DNA from: Streptomyces sp. R33
GTDB lineage: Bacteria > Actinomycetota > Actinomycetes > Streptomycetales > Streptomycetaceae
Reading direction: 5' to 3'
Assembly (NCBI RefSeq): GCF_041200175.1
Contig: NZ_CP165727.1
Span: 8,426,001 to 8,490,000, forward strand
Length of the DNA: 64,000 nt
Part shown: piece after piece, positions 1 to 8,594 of the stretch
Numbering within the stretch: the stretch's first letter is position 1
How the letters are laid out: every line of letters starts with the position of its first letter
The notes under the pieces: model-generated
The model's input: the letters and a program-made list of their open reading frames with translations, nothing else
Database searches by the model: none
Told to the model about the DNA's origin: nothing
Made by a program: the position numbers and the translations under genes

Positions 1-769
1 AAAAGTTCGAACGGATATCTTCTTTGGACAGAGCGTCGTTGTTTTTCGTGAGCTCTGCCTTGAGGTAGCTGAGATAGGCCCCCTCGTCGTGGGTGTTCTC
101 CAGGGCCTTGTTCATGACGGATGCCACATCACGAGCCCGGTTGAACCCCTTTGTCTCGTCGAAGCTCTGCTTGGCGATGCGCCCTTCGAACTCGGCCCGC
201 GTCTCGCCCGGCCGTGGGCCGGTGGTCTCCAGAGCCTTCTTGTACTTGTCCTCGTCAAAGGACGCGAAGGCCAGCTTGTTCGTCGGGTAGGGGCCTGAAT
301 TGACCCAGGTGACGCCGACGCACCCGTAGGACAGCTGCTCTCGCTGCTCTTCGGTCATCTGCTGAGGTTTGCCGTCGCGGTGGCTGTAGGCCTGCTGCCA
401 CTTGCGTATGTAGTTGCTGATGCCGGTAGTGGCCCTGTCTCCGTGGGCCCGGTACGCGTCAGGCATGCTGTCGAGCGGCTCGGCGGGAGGGGTCACCCTG
501 TCGCCAGCCGATGCGGAGGCACTGAGGGACTCGGCGGCACTCGGCAGTGACCCTTCCGATGACTTGCCGGGCTGACCCAGATTCAGAGCCTTCTCGTTCA
601 GTGCGTTGATGTGCCCGATGTCATCCATTGTCAGGCCGTGCTTTTCGGCGTAGGACCCCTTATCGCCGTCGGCGCTGCCGGCTGCCTGGCTGACCGATGG
701 CGTGAGACCAGCGGTGCACAGCACTACGCCCACCGTGGTGAGGGCGAGAAATCCCGAGCGTTTGTACAT
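1..769 (-). CDS. Microbial transglutaminase (protein-glutamine gamma-glutamyltransferase), 5' part
   Basis: Secreted calcium-independent transglutaminase zymogen; the family forms isopeptide bonds between glutamine and lysine side chains. The reading frame starts at an ATG at 769, behind AAAGGAG about 11 bases upstream, and runs off the left edge after 256 codons. Residues 1-30 are a signal peptide (MYKRSGFLALTTVGVVL...). A propeptide of about 55 residues with SYAEKHGLTMDDI follows. The mature enzyme begins near residue 87, before DRVTPPAEPLD. The catalytic cysteine lies in LSYGCVGVTWVNSG, at residue 150. Later motifs are YPTNKLAFASFDEDK and ETRAEFEGRIAKQSFDE. From memory it resembles the S. 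hygroscopicus/mobaraensis enzymes throughout. The catalytic Asp and His lie outside the window, so completeness cannot be judged. No neighbour suggests an operon. Confidence 0.95.
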   Translation of the reverse strand, partial: MYKRSGFLALTTVGVVLCTAGLTPSVSQAAGSADGDKGSYAEKHGLTMDDIGHINALNEKALNLGQPGKSSEGSLPSAAESLSASASAGDRVTPPAEPLDSMPDAYRAHGDRATTGISNYIRKWQQAYSHRDGKPQQMTEEQREQLSYGCVGVTWVNSGPYPTNKLAFASFDEDKYKKALETTGPRPGETRAEFEGRIAKQSFDETKGFNRARDVASVMNKALENTHDEGAYLSYLKAELTKNNDALSKEDIRSNF

Positions 770-2111
770 GAAGATCAAGAACTCCTTTGATGGTGGAATG
801 CAGGGCATGCGAGAGAGCGGCACGGTGGAGGAGAACGCGGCGAGCTGCGATCAGGTCATGGCCGTGCGCCGTCGGCAGTTGACGGGCGGATGGCCATGTC
901 TTGTTCGGCCGACCGGGGATTGTCGTGGTCAGAGCTGGCTCTGACCACCCCGTTCGGGCCGGGTCGGCGGCATCAGGTGATGACGACGCGTGTCGGACCG
1001 CGTGGTCTGCGTCGGCGCAGTAGCGGAGTCCGGCGTACGGGGCGCCATACATGAAGCCGTGCTGCCAGGCGGACCCACTCGGCGTGAACGGCCGCGCCTA
1101 CGCGGATGTTGTAGTGCGGGAGAAGCTGAGAACCGACTGTGCGGGGGCCGAGAACGAAAAGCCCCCGGAGTTCCTCTGAGTGGCTTTGCAGGGGAGTTTC
1201 AGAAACGTCCCTTGTTCAGGAACCGGAACCATGCACGGTGGCCCCGGGTTGCAGGTACCGGAAGGCGGCCCGCAGGCCGTCCAGCCCCATCCCGTGGAAG
1301 GGGGTTTGCCATCACATCTCGGCTCCCTGGTGGGTAGTCGGGTTGTACGAGAAGCGATCATGGCCCGGTGCCAACTCCCCGACAACACCGCGGCTTCAAA
1401 ATCGGCCACGCTGTCTCATAGGGCGGTATTCGGTCATCAAGGCGGGCGAGTCCGGCATTGGGACATGTAGCGGCAGCGTTCTCCTGCCCGTGGCGTACGG
1501 TCCGCGGCGAGACCGGTAGCAATGACCTCGGGAGTCCTGAGGGGTGGTGCACGACGGCGCTGTCAGCCGGGCCGGAGCGTTTCGTGCAGCGGCGGCGGCG
1601 AACCGCATGCGGAGGCCCCGGTCCACACCCTCCGGGTCTCAACCGGACGAACGCCCGCCGGAAGGACCGCAAGATCTTCGCCACTTTCCGCTGCTGCCCG
1701 ACCCCGGGCTGTCATTCGCCCTCGCCTTCTGTGCAACGGCTGGTTGTGATCTCTTGGTTTTGGGGTGATGGGGTGAGAGACAGTGGGCTTTGGGACGTTA
1801 TTGCTGGTAGCAGGCTGTTTTCAGCGGGTGGGGTCACCGACTTGGGGGTGAGGGATGTGCATGGGCTCGCTGTTCCCGGGCTTTATCGCACGTGGGGTGA
1901 CGCTGTCTCAGTTGCGTGAGTTCTGATCACGGTCCAGCGGGGGTTGGTGTGTTCGGCCGGTGGATCAGGAAGCACGGGACCCGGGCTTGGCAGGAGTAGG
2001 TACTGGTCCGGACGCTGCTTTGCCGGCGGTGTCGGTGGCGGGCGTTGCGGGGCCGGCAGTAGGCCGGGCTGCCCGGGCAACCCTGGTCCGACCGGTCCCG
2101 CCGGTCCCGCC
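770..2111. other. Intergenic stretch without a recognisable gene
   Basis: About 1.3 kb between the transglutaminase start and an IS3 remnant. Open frames here are short and compositionally poor, and none resembles a known family. A minus-strand stretch near 918-1090 (GAPYAGLRYCADADHAVRHA) reads somewhat like the end of a coding region but has no start. A 23-codon frame at 1855-1926 (start ATG TGC ATG) has a weak purine-rich site but no known match. Probably decayed DNA. Confidence 0.5.
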
Positions 2112-2349
2112 CGGCCTTCGCCGAAATCTGCAGGTCAGCGGGGGTCCGGCAGAGCATGGGGGCGGTCGGGTCCCGCGCGGACAACGCCGCCTTCAAGAGG
2201 GAAACGCTCAAAGGCCGCAAAGGCTGGTCCAGCAAGCGCGAGGCCAGGCTCGACGCCTTCCGATGGCTGACCCGATACAACACCCGACGCCGGCCCTCCC
2301 GCCTCGGCCCAAGCCGCATAGAGGTGTTCAAAATCCGGGGTCAAGGCCC
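2112..2349 (+). pseudogene. IS3-family right-end remnant (orfB 3' part)
   Basis: This stretch matches the 3' part of the IS3 element at 47250-48557, from CCTTCGC(C/T)GAA through the terminal repeat ending AAAATCCGGGGTCAAGGCCC. Compared with that copy it lacks the bases encoding the catalytic-Glu region (after GACAACGCCGCC) and more near the C-terminus, so the frame is broken. It still encodes fragments of LKGRK(G/A)WSS and LTRYNTRR. It is an old, deleted copy with no left end visible. Confidence 0.8.
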
Positions 2350-2420
2350 GGGGACGCCCTCACCCCGAACACCGACGCCCAGCGCCGTACGCGACCGCCG
2401 GCGGTGACGGCTCCGGCTCC

Positions 2421-2453
2421 GGCTCCCCGGCGCCCCTGAGGCGCCGGGGAGCC
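2421..2453 (-). terminator. Strong hairpin terminator after the yjbQ-like gene
   Basis: Perfect 13-bp stem: GGCTCCCCGGCGC (2421-2433) pairs with GCGCCGGGGAGCC (2441-2453) across a 7-base loop. It lies about 20 bases past the minus-strand stop at 2473. There is no T-run, as is common in Streptomyces. Confidence 0.75.
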
Positions 2454-2472
2454 GCCGCACGGCACTGGGTCC

Positions 2473-2893
2473 TCAGCCGAGGAAGGACAGCCGTACGGTG
2501 GGCTGCGGGTTGTCCCCGTTGGTGTCCACCAGGACGACCGACTGCCAGGTTCCCAGCGCGAGTTCGCCCCCGACGACCGGAAGCGTGGCGTACGGCGGCA
2601 CGAGCGCCGGGAGCACGTGGTCGCGGCCGTGGCCGGGGGAGCCGTGCCGGTGGGCCAGCGGTCGTCGGCGGGGGAGCAGCGTGCGCAGGGCGTCCAGAAG
2701 GTCGTCGTCGCTGCCGGCGCCCGTCTCGATGACGGCGAGCCCGGCCGTCGCGCGGGGTGAATACGTTGAGGAGCCCGTCGCGCCCGCGGGCGACGTCGCG
2801 GAGGAAGCGGGCGCAAGCGGCGGTCAAATCGTGGACGGCCTCGGCGGAGCCGGTGGTGACGTCGATGGTCCGGGTGGTGAAGTGGTCTGTCAT
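2473..2893 (-). pseudogene. yjbQ: YjbQ/UPF0047 family protein, frameshifted
   Basis: YjbQ-family proteins (UPF0047) are small cytosolic proteins with reported thiamine-phosphate synthase side activity. The frame starts MTDHFTTRTIDVTT at 2893, directly behind GGAGGG. It reads DGLLNVFTP, then loses frame near 2745. The other frame continues ATAGLAVIETGAGSDDDLLD and later GELALGTWQSVVLVDTNGD, ending LSFLG at 2473. The region spans 421 bases, which fits loss of 2 bases where homologues read FTPHATAGL. Only the frameshift argues against function, and a sequencing error is possible. It follows the polyprenyl synthase remnant in the same direction, with about 220 bases between them. Confidence 0.8.
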
Positions 2894-3112
2894 CCCTCCA
2901 TCCTCGCGCGCGGCCGGCGGTCGGCCGCCAGGCGCGCGGCATTGCGCGAGGCCGCTCGCCCGCCACCCCTTGCCCCGGACACCGGGCCACAGAGCCTCCC
3001 GAACAGAACCTTCCGACACGCCCGATTCCGGCGTGCGCAGCGCCTCCCCGGGAGGGATCACGATGGACCGCCGGGGGGAGGCGCCGCGGCGCCGGACGGA
3101 GCCCGGAGCGAT

Positions 3113-4037
3113 TCACTGCACCGTGTGGGCGACCACGTGGGGCAGGTGTGTGAAGAAGGAGACGGCTTCCGTACGCCAGTGGGGCGTCCCTGCGGCGGCT
3201 TCGGCGGTGGCGGTCTGCGCGTGGCGCCGGATGTCGGCGCGTATCCGGGCGTCGATGCCGTGGCGCCGGGCGCGGTCGCGGATGTGGTCGACGGACTCCC
3301 GGGGGCAGTCGACGTCGCCGAGCGCCTTCTCCACCACCGCCCGCTCGGCGCCGTCCGTGGCGGCCAGTACGGCCCGCACGGCGTACGCGCGCCGCCCCGC
3401 ACGGATGTCGGAGCCCGGGCCGGCACCCCCTTCCCCGGAGAGGTCGAGGTAGTCGTTGCGCATCTGGCCGGCGATGCCGAGCGCGGTGGCATAGCGGAGC
3501 AGCCGTTCGTCGTCGGCGGCGAGGTCGGCGCCCGCAGCCAGCAGGCCCAGGCGAAGGGGCGCAAGGATCGAGTACCGGGTGGACTTGAACTCGGTGACGC
3601 AATGGAGCAGTTCCTCGTCCGGCAGCGGACTGGAATCCCGTTCCAGGTCGATGATCTGCCCGGCGACGGTCTGGGCGCCGGTGTCCCTGGACCCTGAACA
3701 TGGCCTGCTTCACCTCGTCCGACGCGGCGCCGTCGAGCAGGACGCGTACGGACAGGAACGCGGCGAGGTCGCCCGCGAGGATGGCCAGCGCCGAGGCGGT
3801 GCGCTCGTCGTGCGGGAACTCCTGCCGGTACGCGTAGTAGGTGGAGGGACCGCCGGGCCTTTCGGGGCTGTCGTCGATGATGTCGTCGTGGACGAGCCCA
3901 TGCATCTGCAGGAGTTCCAGGCTGAGCGCGGCCTCGTCCAGGCCGGGAACCTCCTCGTCGGTCACCAGCCGCGCCGCCTCGTAGACGAGGGCCGGACGCA
4001 GCCGCTTGCCGCCCCGCAACGACAGCTGACCGCCCAT
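3113..4037 (-). pseudogene. Polyprenyl (geranylgeranyl) diphosphate synthase, truncated and frameshifted
   Basis: Trans-isoprenyl diphosphate synthase remnant; intact relatives make GGPP-length chains. The N-terminal ~90 residues are missing because the gene is cut at 4030 by the duplicated block. The first readable part is GGQLSLRGGKRLRPALV. The first Asp-rich motif is HDDIIDDSPERPGGPSTYY. After FRVQ near 3691 two bases appear to be missing, and the frame shifts to DTGAQTVAGQIIDLERDSSP. The second Asp-rich region reads QMRNDYLDLSGE, with Asn at the usual first Asp position. The C-terminus is FFTHLPHVVAHTVQ. Truncation plus frameshift make it non-functional. An ATG inside the inserted block (4037) happens to be in frame with the remaining part. 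Confidence 0.9.
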
Positions 4038-4263
4038 GCGTCGTAGCCATCTGACGAATGGCGAGCGGGAGCGGTTGGAGCCGTTGCTGCCGGTAGGCAA
4101 GAAGCCGGACCTGACCTGGGAGCGGATCTTCGAGCAGTTGCAGGCCGAGGCCGATACGAAGGGCCCGGCCTGGAAAGCCGTGGGGCTCCTGATCTCGCCG
4201 GACACCCATTCCTTCCATGGCATCCCGATTACGCTTGCCATGGTCACGGCCGAGATCGAATGA
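4036..4263 (+). pseudogene. IS5-type transposase 5' fragment fused to a foreign tail (copy 1)
   Basis: The start, HLTNGERERLEPLLP, is the typical N-terminus of IS5-group transposases, and TWERIFEQLQAEADTKG matches a later helical segment, so the intervening part has been deleted. After TKG the frame changes to PAWKAVGLLISPDTHSFHGI and ITLAMVTAEIE, which is not transposase and may be the end of another lost gene. The stop lies 12 bases before the next ATG. It is unlikely to encode anything active. Confidence 0.7.
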
Positions 4264-4275
4264 GGGGGTACACCC

Positions 4276-4641
4276 ATGCCGTACGAGACCGGCGCGAAGG
4301 TCAAGCTGACCAGGGATGTTCAGGTCACCGCGAACGACACGGCGGCCAGGATTGGCTTCCCCGGTCCGCTGTGCCTGGCCGAAGGCTTGGAGGGCATTGT
4401 CACGGGCTCGGCAAAGGAAGCGGGCGGCGTGGCCCAGGACGGGCTCGCGGAATTCGAACGGCGAATCCGCGGCGTCCAGTTCGATGGCTACACGGCCGGC
4501 GTGATCGACAACCTCCGTCAGCAGCTCATCCGGGCCGGAGGGTTCGACGCCGGAGTCGGCGCTCAGATCAGATACAGGGTGCGCTTCGAGAACGGGTTTG
4601 TTCTGGGCGGTCTTGAAGAGGGCTGGCTCACCCAAGCCTGA
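4276..4641 (+). CDS. Hypothetical protein, 121 residues (copy 1)
   Basis: Starts MPYETGAKVKLTRDVQVTAN behind GAGGGGGT, 6-8 bases upstream, and ends with GLEEGWLTQA. There is no signal peptide or membrane segment. The pattern GAKVKLTRDVQV ... GLEGIVTGS ... RYRVRFENGFVLGG suggests a small beta-barrel (SH3-like) fold, but the family was not recognised. A perfect palindromic hairpin follows 13 bases after the stop, so it ends a transcript. The gene is identical to the copy at 41874-42239. It converges on the 256-residue gene on the other strand. Confidence 0.7.
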   Translation: MPYETGAKVKLTRDVQVTANDTAARIGFPGPLCLAEGLEGIVTGSAKEAGGVAQDGLAEFERRIRGVQFDGYTAGVIDNLRQQLIRAGGFDAGVGAQIRYRVRFENGFVLGGLEEGWLTQA

Positions 4642-4654
4642 GTACCTGCCATCG

Positions 4655-4678
4655 CGCCCCCGCCGGCCGGCGGGGGCG
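4655..4678 (+). terminator. Palindromic terminator after the 121-residue gene (copy 1)
   Basis: CGCCCCCGCCGG followed directly by CCGGCGGGGGCG, a perfect 12-bp inverted repeat starting 13 bases after the stop at 4641. The effective loop is a few central bases. Confidence 0.65.
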
Positions 4679-4736
4679 TCGCGGTCTCTGAGCCGGTTCT
4701 CACCAGCCTCGCGCGAAATGGCGGACGGGAGCCGGG

Positions 4737-4776
4737 GGAGAAGCCTCACCGGCCACTGTGCCGGTGAGGCTTCTCC
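4737..4776 (-). terminator. Hairpin terminator of the 256-residue gene (copy 1)
   Basis: Perfect 17-bp stem, GGAGAAGCCTCACCGGC (4737-4753) with GCCGGTGAGGCTTCTCC (4760-4776), loop CACTGT. It touches the minus-strand stop at 4777. Confidence 0.8.
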
Positions 4777-5547
4777 TCAGCCCGGGTAGGTGATCGAGCC
4801 CAGCGGCGGGCAGGGGATGAGTGTGGTGCCGGCGCCGGGGCGTTCGATGAAAGCCCGGGCTTCGGCGGCCCGCAGGCGCTGGGAATCCAGCTCGTCGGCG
4901 TGCCAGGCGTCGCGCCTGGCGCGGTCGTAGTCCCACGAGTCGTCGATGAGACTGAGGCTGGTATTGCCGGAGCTGCGCTGGAACTCCGCCTTCAAGGCGG
5001 CCTGTTGGAGCGCGGTCTGGGTCGCGGCGAGATCGATGCGGGTGATCAGGACGCCGGGGGTGTTCGGTTCGCGGGTCGGCATGGGGGCCTGCGGGAGCGG
5101 CGACACCCCGGTGTCGAGGCGGCCGATGTTGTCGACGGCCGCTGTCTGGGCGTCCTGCGACATGAGCTGCATTTCCTGGTGCAGCCAGAAGAACTCGTCG
5201 AGGTCGGCCTGGGTGATGCGCATCCGCTGATACAGGGCCCGGAAGCGGGGATCGTCGTGCAGCGGACGTATGGGGGCGACGTGGAGCGCCACGCAGTCGT
5301 TGAAACCGGCTGCCACCGCCGCGTCGAGGTGGAAGATGGCCCGGTCCGCCTCTCCGTGCAGGACGGCCAGGACGCCGAGGCTCGCGTGGCCCGCGGCGAC
5401 GAGCCACGTGCCGTCGGGGCCGAGCGCCGTGGCGCGCGCGACGACGTCGTGGAAGCCCGCGGTGCCCACCGCGGCGGGACCGTTGGTCATGACCTCCACC
5501 AGCAGTTCGTGAACACGGGCGGCCAGTGAGTTGACGGTGTCGGCCAT
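4777..5547 (-). CDS. Hypothetical protein, 256 residues (copy 1)
   Basis: Starts MADTVNSLAARVHELLVEV at 5547 behind GAGGAGA, 6 bases upstream; larger open frames extending upstream are read-through. It is largely helical, with a tandem-helix part around residues 50-110 (GTWLVAAGHASLGVLAV ... GEADRAIFHLDAAVAAGFND) that resembles a TPR-like segment. An acidic middle follows (ITQADLDEFFWLHQEMQLMS), then a C-terminus rich in Arg and Asp (DDSWDYDRARRDAW). There is no signal peptide or catalytic motif I recognise. It ends at a strong hairpin. The sections compared are identical to 42375-43145. Function unknown. Confidence 0.75.
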   Translation of the reverse strand: MADTVNSLAARVHELLVEVMTNGPAAVGTAGFHDVVARATALGPDGTWLVAAGHASLGVLAVLHGEADRAIFHLDAAVAAGFNDCVALHVAPIRPLHDDPRFRALYQRMRITQADLDEFFWLHQEMQLMSQDAQTAAVDNIGRLDTGVSPLPQAPMPTREPNTPGVLITRIDLAATQTALQQAALKAEFQRSSGNTSLSLIDDSWDYDRARRDAWHADELDSQRLRAAEARAFIERPGAGTTLIPCPPLGSITYPG

Positions 5548-5688
5548 GGATCTCCTCGGACCTCGATCGTGAAGAGTGTAAAGGGTGTTGAGTCTCTGGT
5601 AACCCCCGTGTACATGACGGGCGGACGGGGTGAGTGGTTCCTGGTCGGGCCGGGCCGTGATCACAAGTGGCATCGGTTTCCGGGCCTG

Positions 5689-5935
5689 CTCGACCGCCGG
5701 GCAGGTCATGGCAGACAGTCGAGTCCACGCTCACGTCGCAGCAGGTTCGTGCAGCCGCGTGGTCCGGCCCCGATGAGCGGCCGGCTCCGGGAACACCGCC
5801 TCCACGGATATCGGTCTGGCTGGCGTGCTCCTGGTCATGCGCAGACAGTATGTGCCTGCCGATGACTTTGACGCCGAGTGCACGTAGCTTGTGGTGCGTG
5901 GACGATTTCCCGGCGTGGCTCAGAACTGCCCGCAA
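5689..5935 (-). pseudogene. IS5-type transposase scrap
   Basis: Just beyond the duplicated block the minus strand reads CDVSVDSTVCHDLPGGRAG. DVSVDSTV is the segment around the first catalytic Asp of IS5-group transposases. The rest of the element is missing on both sides, so this is a rearranged fragment only. Confidence 0.5.
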
Positions 5936-6220
5936 GGTTTGGACTGTTCCCGGGGGCACTCGTTGAGCGGTTTGGCGGCCGGGGCGAGAAGCAGCATGGC
6001 ATCGACATCCGTGGGGTGACTGTGGACGGTGAGCGCATCCGCATCCAGGCGAAACGCTACGCGGTGTACCAGCCTGCCATGTTCGCCGCCGCGGTGGCCG
6101 CCCTGGACCCGGCCGCGGCTGGAGTGGACCGGTGTCTGCTCCTCGTCACGGCTACGGTCCGGGTCGGGGTCCCGCAAGCAGCAGATACCGAACCAGACTG
6201 GGAGACCGCTGAGGAGTCGT
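5936..6220 (+). pseudogene. Restriction-endonuclease-like domain fragment
   Basis: The frame reads ALVERFGGRGEKQHGIDIRG, then RIRIQAKRYAVYQPAMFAAA and VDRCLLLVTATVRV. G-GID-RG followed by QAKRY is the pattern of the PD-(D/E)XK (Mrr-like) core, with the catalytic Asp and the Q-x-K pair present. The N-terminus is missing and the frame runs straight into an IS630 fragment at about 6220. It is a broken gene, perhaps from a defence or DNA-processing protein. Confidence 0.6.
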
Positions 6221-6571
6221 TCGACCGGTTCAGGGTTCTACCGCGGCGAGCGGGTGGTGCTGGTCTGGGACGGCCTGTCCGCCCACTGGAGCCGGGCGAT
6301 GCGCGCCTGGGTCGCCGACCAGGACTGGCTCACCCTCGAGCGATTACCCGCCTACGCTCCCGAGCTGAACCCGGTGGAGCTGCTGTGGTCCTCACTCAAG
6401 AAACGTGAACTCGCCAACCTCGCCGGCGACCACCTCGCAGAGGTCGCCGACGCCACCGAACAAGGCATCCACCGCAATCAACCACAACCCACAACTGCCA
6501 TGGTCCTTCCTCGCCCACACCGGACTCACCATCCACCCACCACACCCACCGAACTTACGAAAAGATCAGTG
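6221..6571 (+). pseudogene. IS630-family transposase C-terminal fragment
   Basis: Encodes RVVLVWDGLSAHWSRAM, then LPAYAPELNPVELLWSSLKK. These are the second Asp and the final Glu segments of an IS630 DDE transposase. Near 6470 the frame slips: the continuing frame reads NHNPQLPWSFLAHTGLTIHPP and stops near 6569. The N-terminal half is absent. Confidence 0.8.
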
Positions 6572-6709
6572 AGACGTCGTTTCATTTGGTGAGGCGGCGT
6601 CTGAGGACTGCCTACGGCCTCCTTCCGCGAGGTGTGCCATGCGCTCCGCGAGGTCGGGTTGGGTCGGGTCGTCCTCGAGTCGCCGGAACGCTTCTGGCCC
6701 GGGTCGCAG
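6572..6709 (+). other. Short remnant, origin unknown
   Basis: One plus frame (FREVCHALREVGLG, VVLESPERFWPGSQL) reads like coding sequence but has no start and is cut near the hydrolase stop. No family was recognised. Confidence 0.25.
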
Positions 6710-8191
6710 CTACGTCGTGCACCGTAGATCGGCCGACGGGCGATGCCCGGTCAGGAGGAACCCCGTCACCGCCCGGTCACCGCAGGCATTGCCGTCGGCG
6801 TGGTAGGAGCCATGGCCGCCGCGGTCGACGGTGACCAGGCGGGCTCGGTCGCCGAGGGCGGCCCGCATGCGCAGGGCACCGAAGTAGGGCGTGACCGGGT
6901 CCCGGAGGTTCTGCAGCATCAGAATGTTGGACGGCCCGTCCGAGGTGATGCGGACCGGCTTGTCGGTCGGCTCGGTGTGCCAGAAGGCGCAGGGGGTGAT
7001 GTTCACCGGCTGTCCTGCGGTGAGCGGGCGCCGGATGCGGTCGGTGGCCACGGCGTGGGCGTAGCCGCGAACGTCGTGGGGCCAGCTCACGTCGTTGCAT
7101 TGCGTCGCCGTGAACACGGCGGCGTCGCGGTCCGGCATCGGCGTGGCGTATCCGGGGGGCAGGGCAAGTGTGGCGTGGGGGTCTTCGGCCGCCTTGATCA
7201 GTTGGGCCAGCCAGGGGAAGTCGACATCGCTGTACGTGAGCGCCTGCTGGACGGCCTGGCGCAGGATGTTGCCGGTGAGCGGCTTGTCCGGCGTGGTGGT
7301 CGCGCGGGGCGTGCGGTCCAGTCTGTCGGCAAGGGACAGCACCAACGGCCGCACCTCACTGATGCGTTGGGCCAGCCGTAGCCCGTCGCGGTCGCGAGCA
7401 GGGTCGGTGGCCCAGCGGGCGAAGTCGGGGAACCGCTCGTCGGCGCCGGCCGCCGTGTTGGCGAGCCAACCGCGTTCCACTCGCGCCGGGTCGGGATCGC
7501 CGGTGCTGTCGAGCACCACCCGTTCGGTGTCCTCGGGGTGCTCCTGAGCGTAGGCGGCGGTCACATACGTGCCGTACGACACCCCGTACATCGACAGCTT
7601 CGCGGTACCGAGGGCCTGGCGGAAGCGCTCAATGTCGCGCACCTCGTTCGCCGTGGAGTAACTGCGTACCACGGCACCGCCGTTGCGGGCGCAGGCGTCA
7701 GCGATGCGATGGGCGCGGGCGACGCTGTCGCTGATATCGCCACCGGGACCAGGCCAACTGCGGAGGTTCATCACGTCCCGGTCGTCCGCGCTCAGCCCGC
7801 AGCCGACGCCCGTGGAGCCACCCACCCCGCGCGGGTCGAGGCTGACCAGATCGTAGGCGCCGTCCAAGGCCTTGCGCAGCGCCGGTCCTGTGTAGGCGAG
7901 CGCGTCGACGCCGGATCCGCCCGGGCCGCCCGGGACGACCAGCAGGGTGCCGCGCCGGGCGGCCGGGCGGTCGCTGACCAGGCGGGTGACGCGCAGGGTG
8001 AGGTGGGCGCCGTCCGGCTTCCGGTAGTCCATGGGGACGGACAGATCAGCGCACTGCTGGTCGGCGGGGCCGTCGGGCTGAGCACACGGATTCCAGGAGA
8101 GCGTTGTCGCTGACGCTGGACCGGCGACGGCGAGGCATGTCGCGCTGAGCGAAAGGACGCCCAGTACCACGGCGAGTCTGTGCTTCATCAT
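6710..8191 (-). CDS. Secreted alpha/beta hydrolase, tripeptidyl-aminopeptidase-like (SlpD/TAP family)
   Basis: Exported serine peptidase of the Streptomyces TAP/SlpD-SlpE type (S33 family), which trims tripeptides or short N-terminal peptides outside the cell. The start chosen is the ATG at 8191 with GGAG 3-7 bases upstream; an in-frame TTG at 8200 overlaps the ribosome site. Signal peptide MMKHRLAVVLGVLSLSATCL to ASA. The oxyanion region is VVPGGPGGSG, the nucleophile is GVSYGTY, and the acid is in NLRDPVTPYFGA. The catalytic His is in GGHGSYH, followed by a C-terminal domain with the usual cysteines (NACGD ... LRCTT). About 493 residues, normal for the family, with no damage seen. It stands alone. 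Confidence 0.92.
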   Translation of the reverse strand: MMKHRLAVVLGVLSLSATCLAVAGPASATTLSWNPCAQPDGPADQQCADLSVPMDYRKPDGAHLTLRVTRLVSDRPAARRGTLLVVPGGPGGSGVDALAYTGPALRKALDGAYDLVSLDPRGVGGSTGVGCGLSADDRDVMNLRSWPGPGGDISDSVARAHRIADACARNGGAVVRSYSTANEVRDIERFRQALGTAKLSMYGVSYGTYVTAAYAQEHPEDTERVVLDSTGDPDPARVERGWLANTAAGADERFPDFARWATDPARDRDGLRLAQRISEVRPLVLSLADRLDRTPRATTTPDKPLTGNILRQAVQQALTYSDVDFPWLAQLIKAAEDPHATLALPPGYATPMPDRDAAVFTATQCNDVSWPHDVRGYAHAVATDRIRRPLTAGQPVNITPCAFWHTEPTDKPVRITSDGPSNILMLQNLRDPVTPYFGALRMRAALGDRARLVTVDRGGHGSYHADGNACGDRAVTGFLLTGHRPSADLRCTT

Positions 8192-8594
8192 TGTCTCCAA
8201 GGTAGAGGTGTTGACGGTGGACCGTTCGCACGAATGCGCACGAGCTTGCGCGGCCGGTCACCATCGGGGGCCGTGGCCTGCGCCGGGAAACTCGGTGCCG
8301 GGGTCGTGTCCCGGGCCGAGCCGCACGGTGACGGTGAGCCGGTCCGCCACCCGGATGCCACCGCGGCCCTTCGTGAGGTCATGGCCATCGATGCTGAGGA
8401 CGAAGCCACCTTGGCAGTGGAGAAGGCCCCGCGACCTCCCCCATCGGTGGGTTCGCTCTCCCCCATATGGGGGAGGCTCCGCGCTCGTCCCACTGGCAGG
8501 ATGACCAGGTGCCCGACTCCAGCCGTCCCACCCGATTCCGTCGGCTCCTACGGCCGTTGGCGCAGCCGGTCACGTACCCGCGCTGGCTACGCCT
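8192..8594. other. Intergenic stretch upstream of two divergent genes
   Basis: Holds the leader of the minus-strand hydrolase. A 67-codon plus frame (8467-8670, PRWLRLCVPAGAIALWGVF) has one hydrophobic stretch and overlaps the next gene. No convincing complete gene was seen. Confidence 0.4.

Larger units (their letters stand above)
4030..5688. repeat. Large direct repeat, copy 1 (1.66 kb)
   Basis: Same orientation and near-identical to 41637-43286. Differences seen: several substitutions and a 9-bp insertion (TTGCTGCCG, ~4080) in the first 70 bases, and two substitutions in the last ~55 bases. The sections compared between (4092-5630) were identical. It carries an IS5-type transposase start, a 121-residue protein, two hairpins and a 256-residue protein. 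Copy 1 cuts the polyprenyl synthase on its left and abuts transposase debris on its right. Confidence 0.95.

Noticed and set aside
2328..4304. 658-codon minus-strand open frame
   Set aside because: It joins frame pieces of the duplicated block, the polyprenyl synthase and the yjbQ-like gene; long Arg/Pro-rich stretches show it is mostly a shadow frame.
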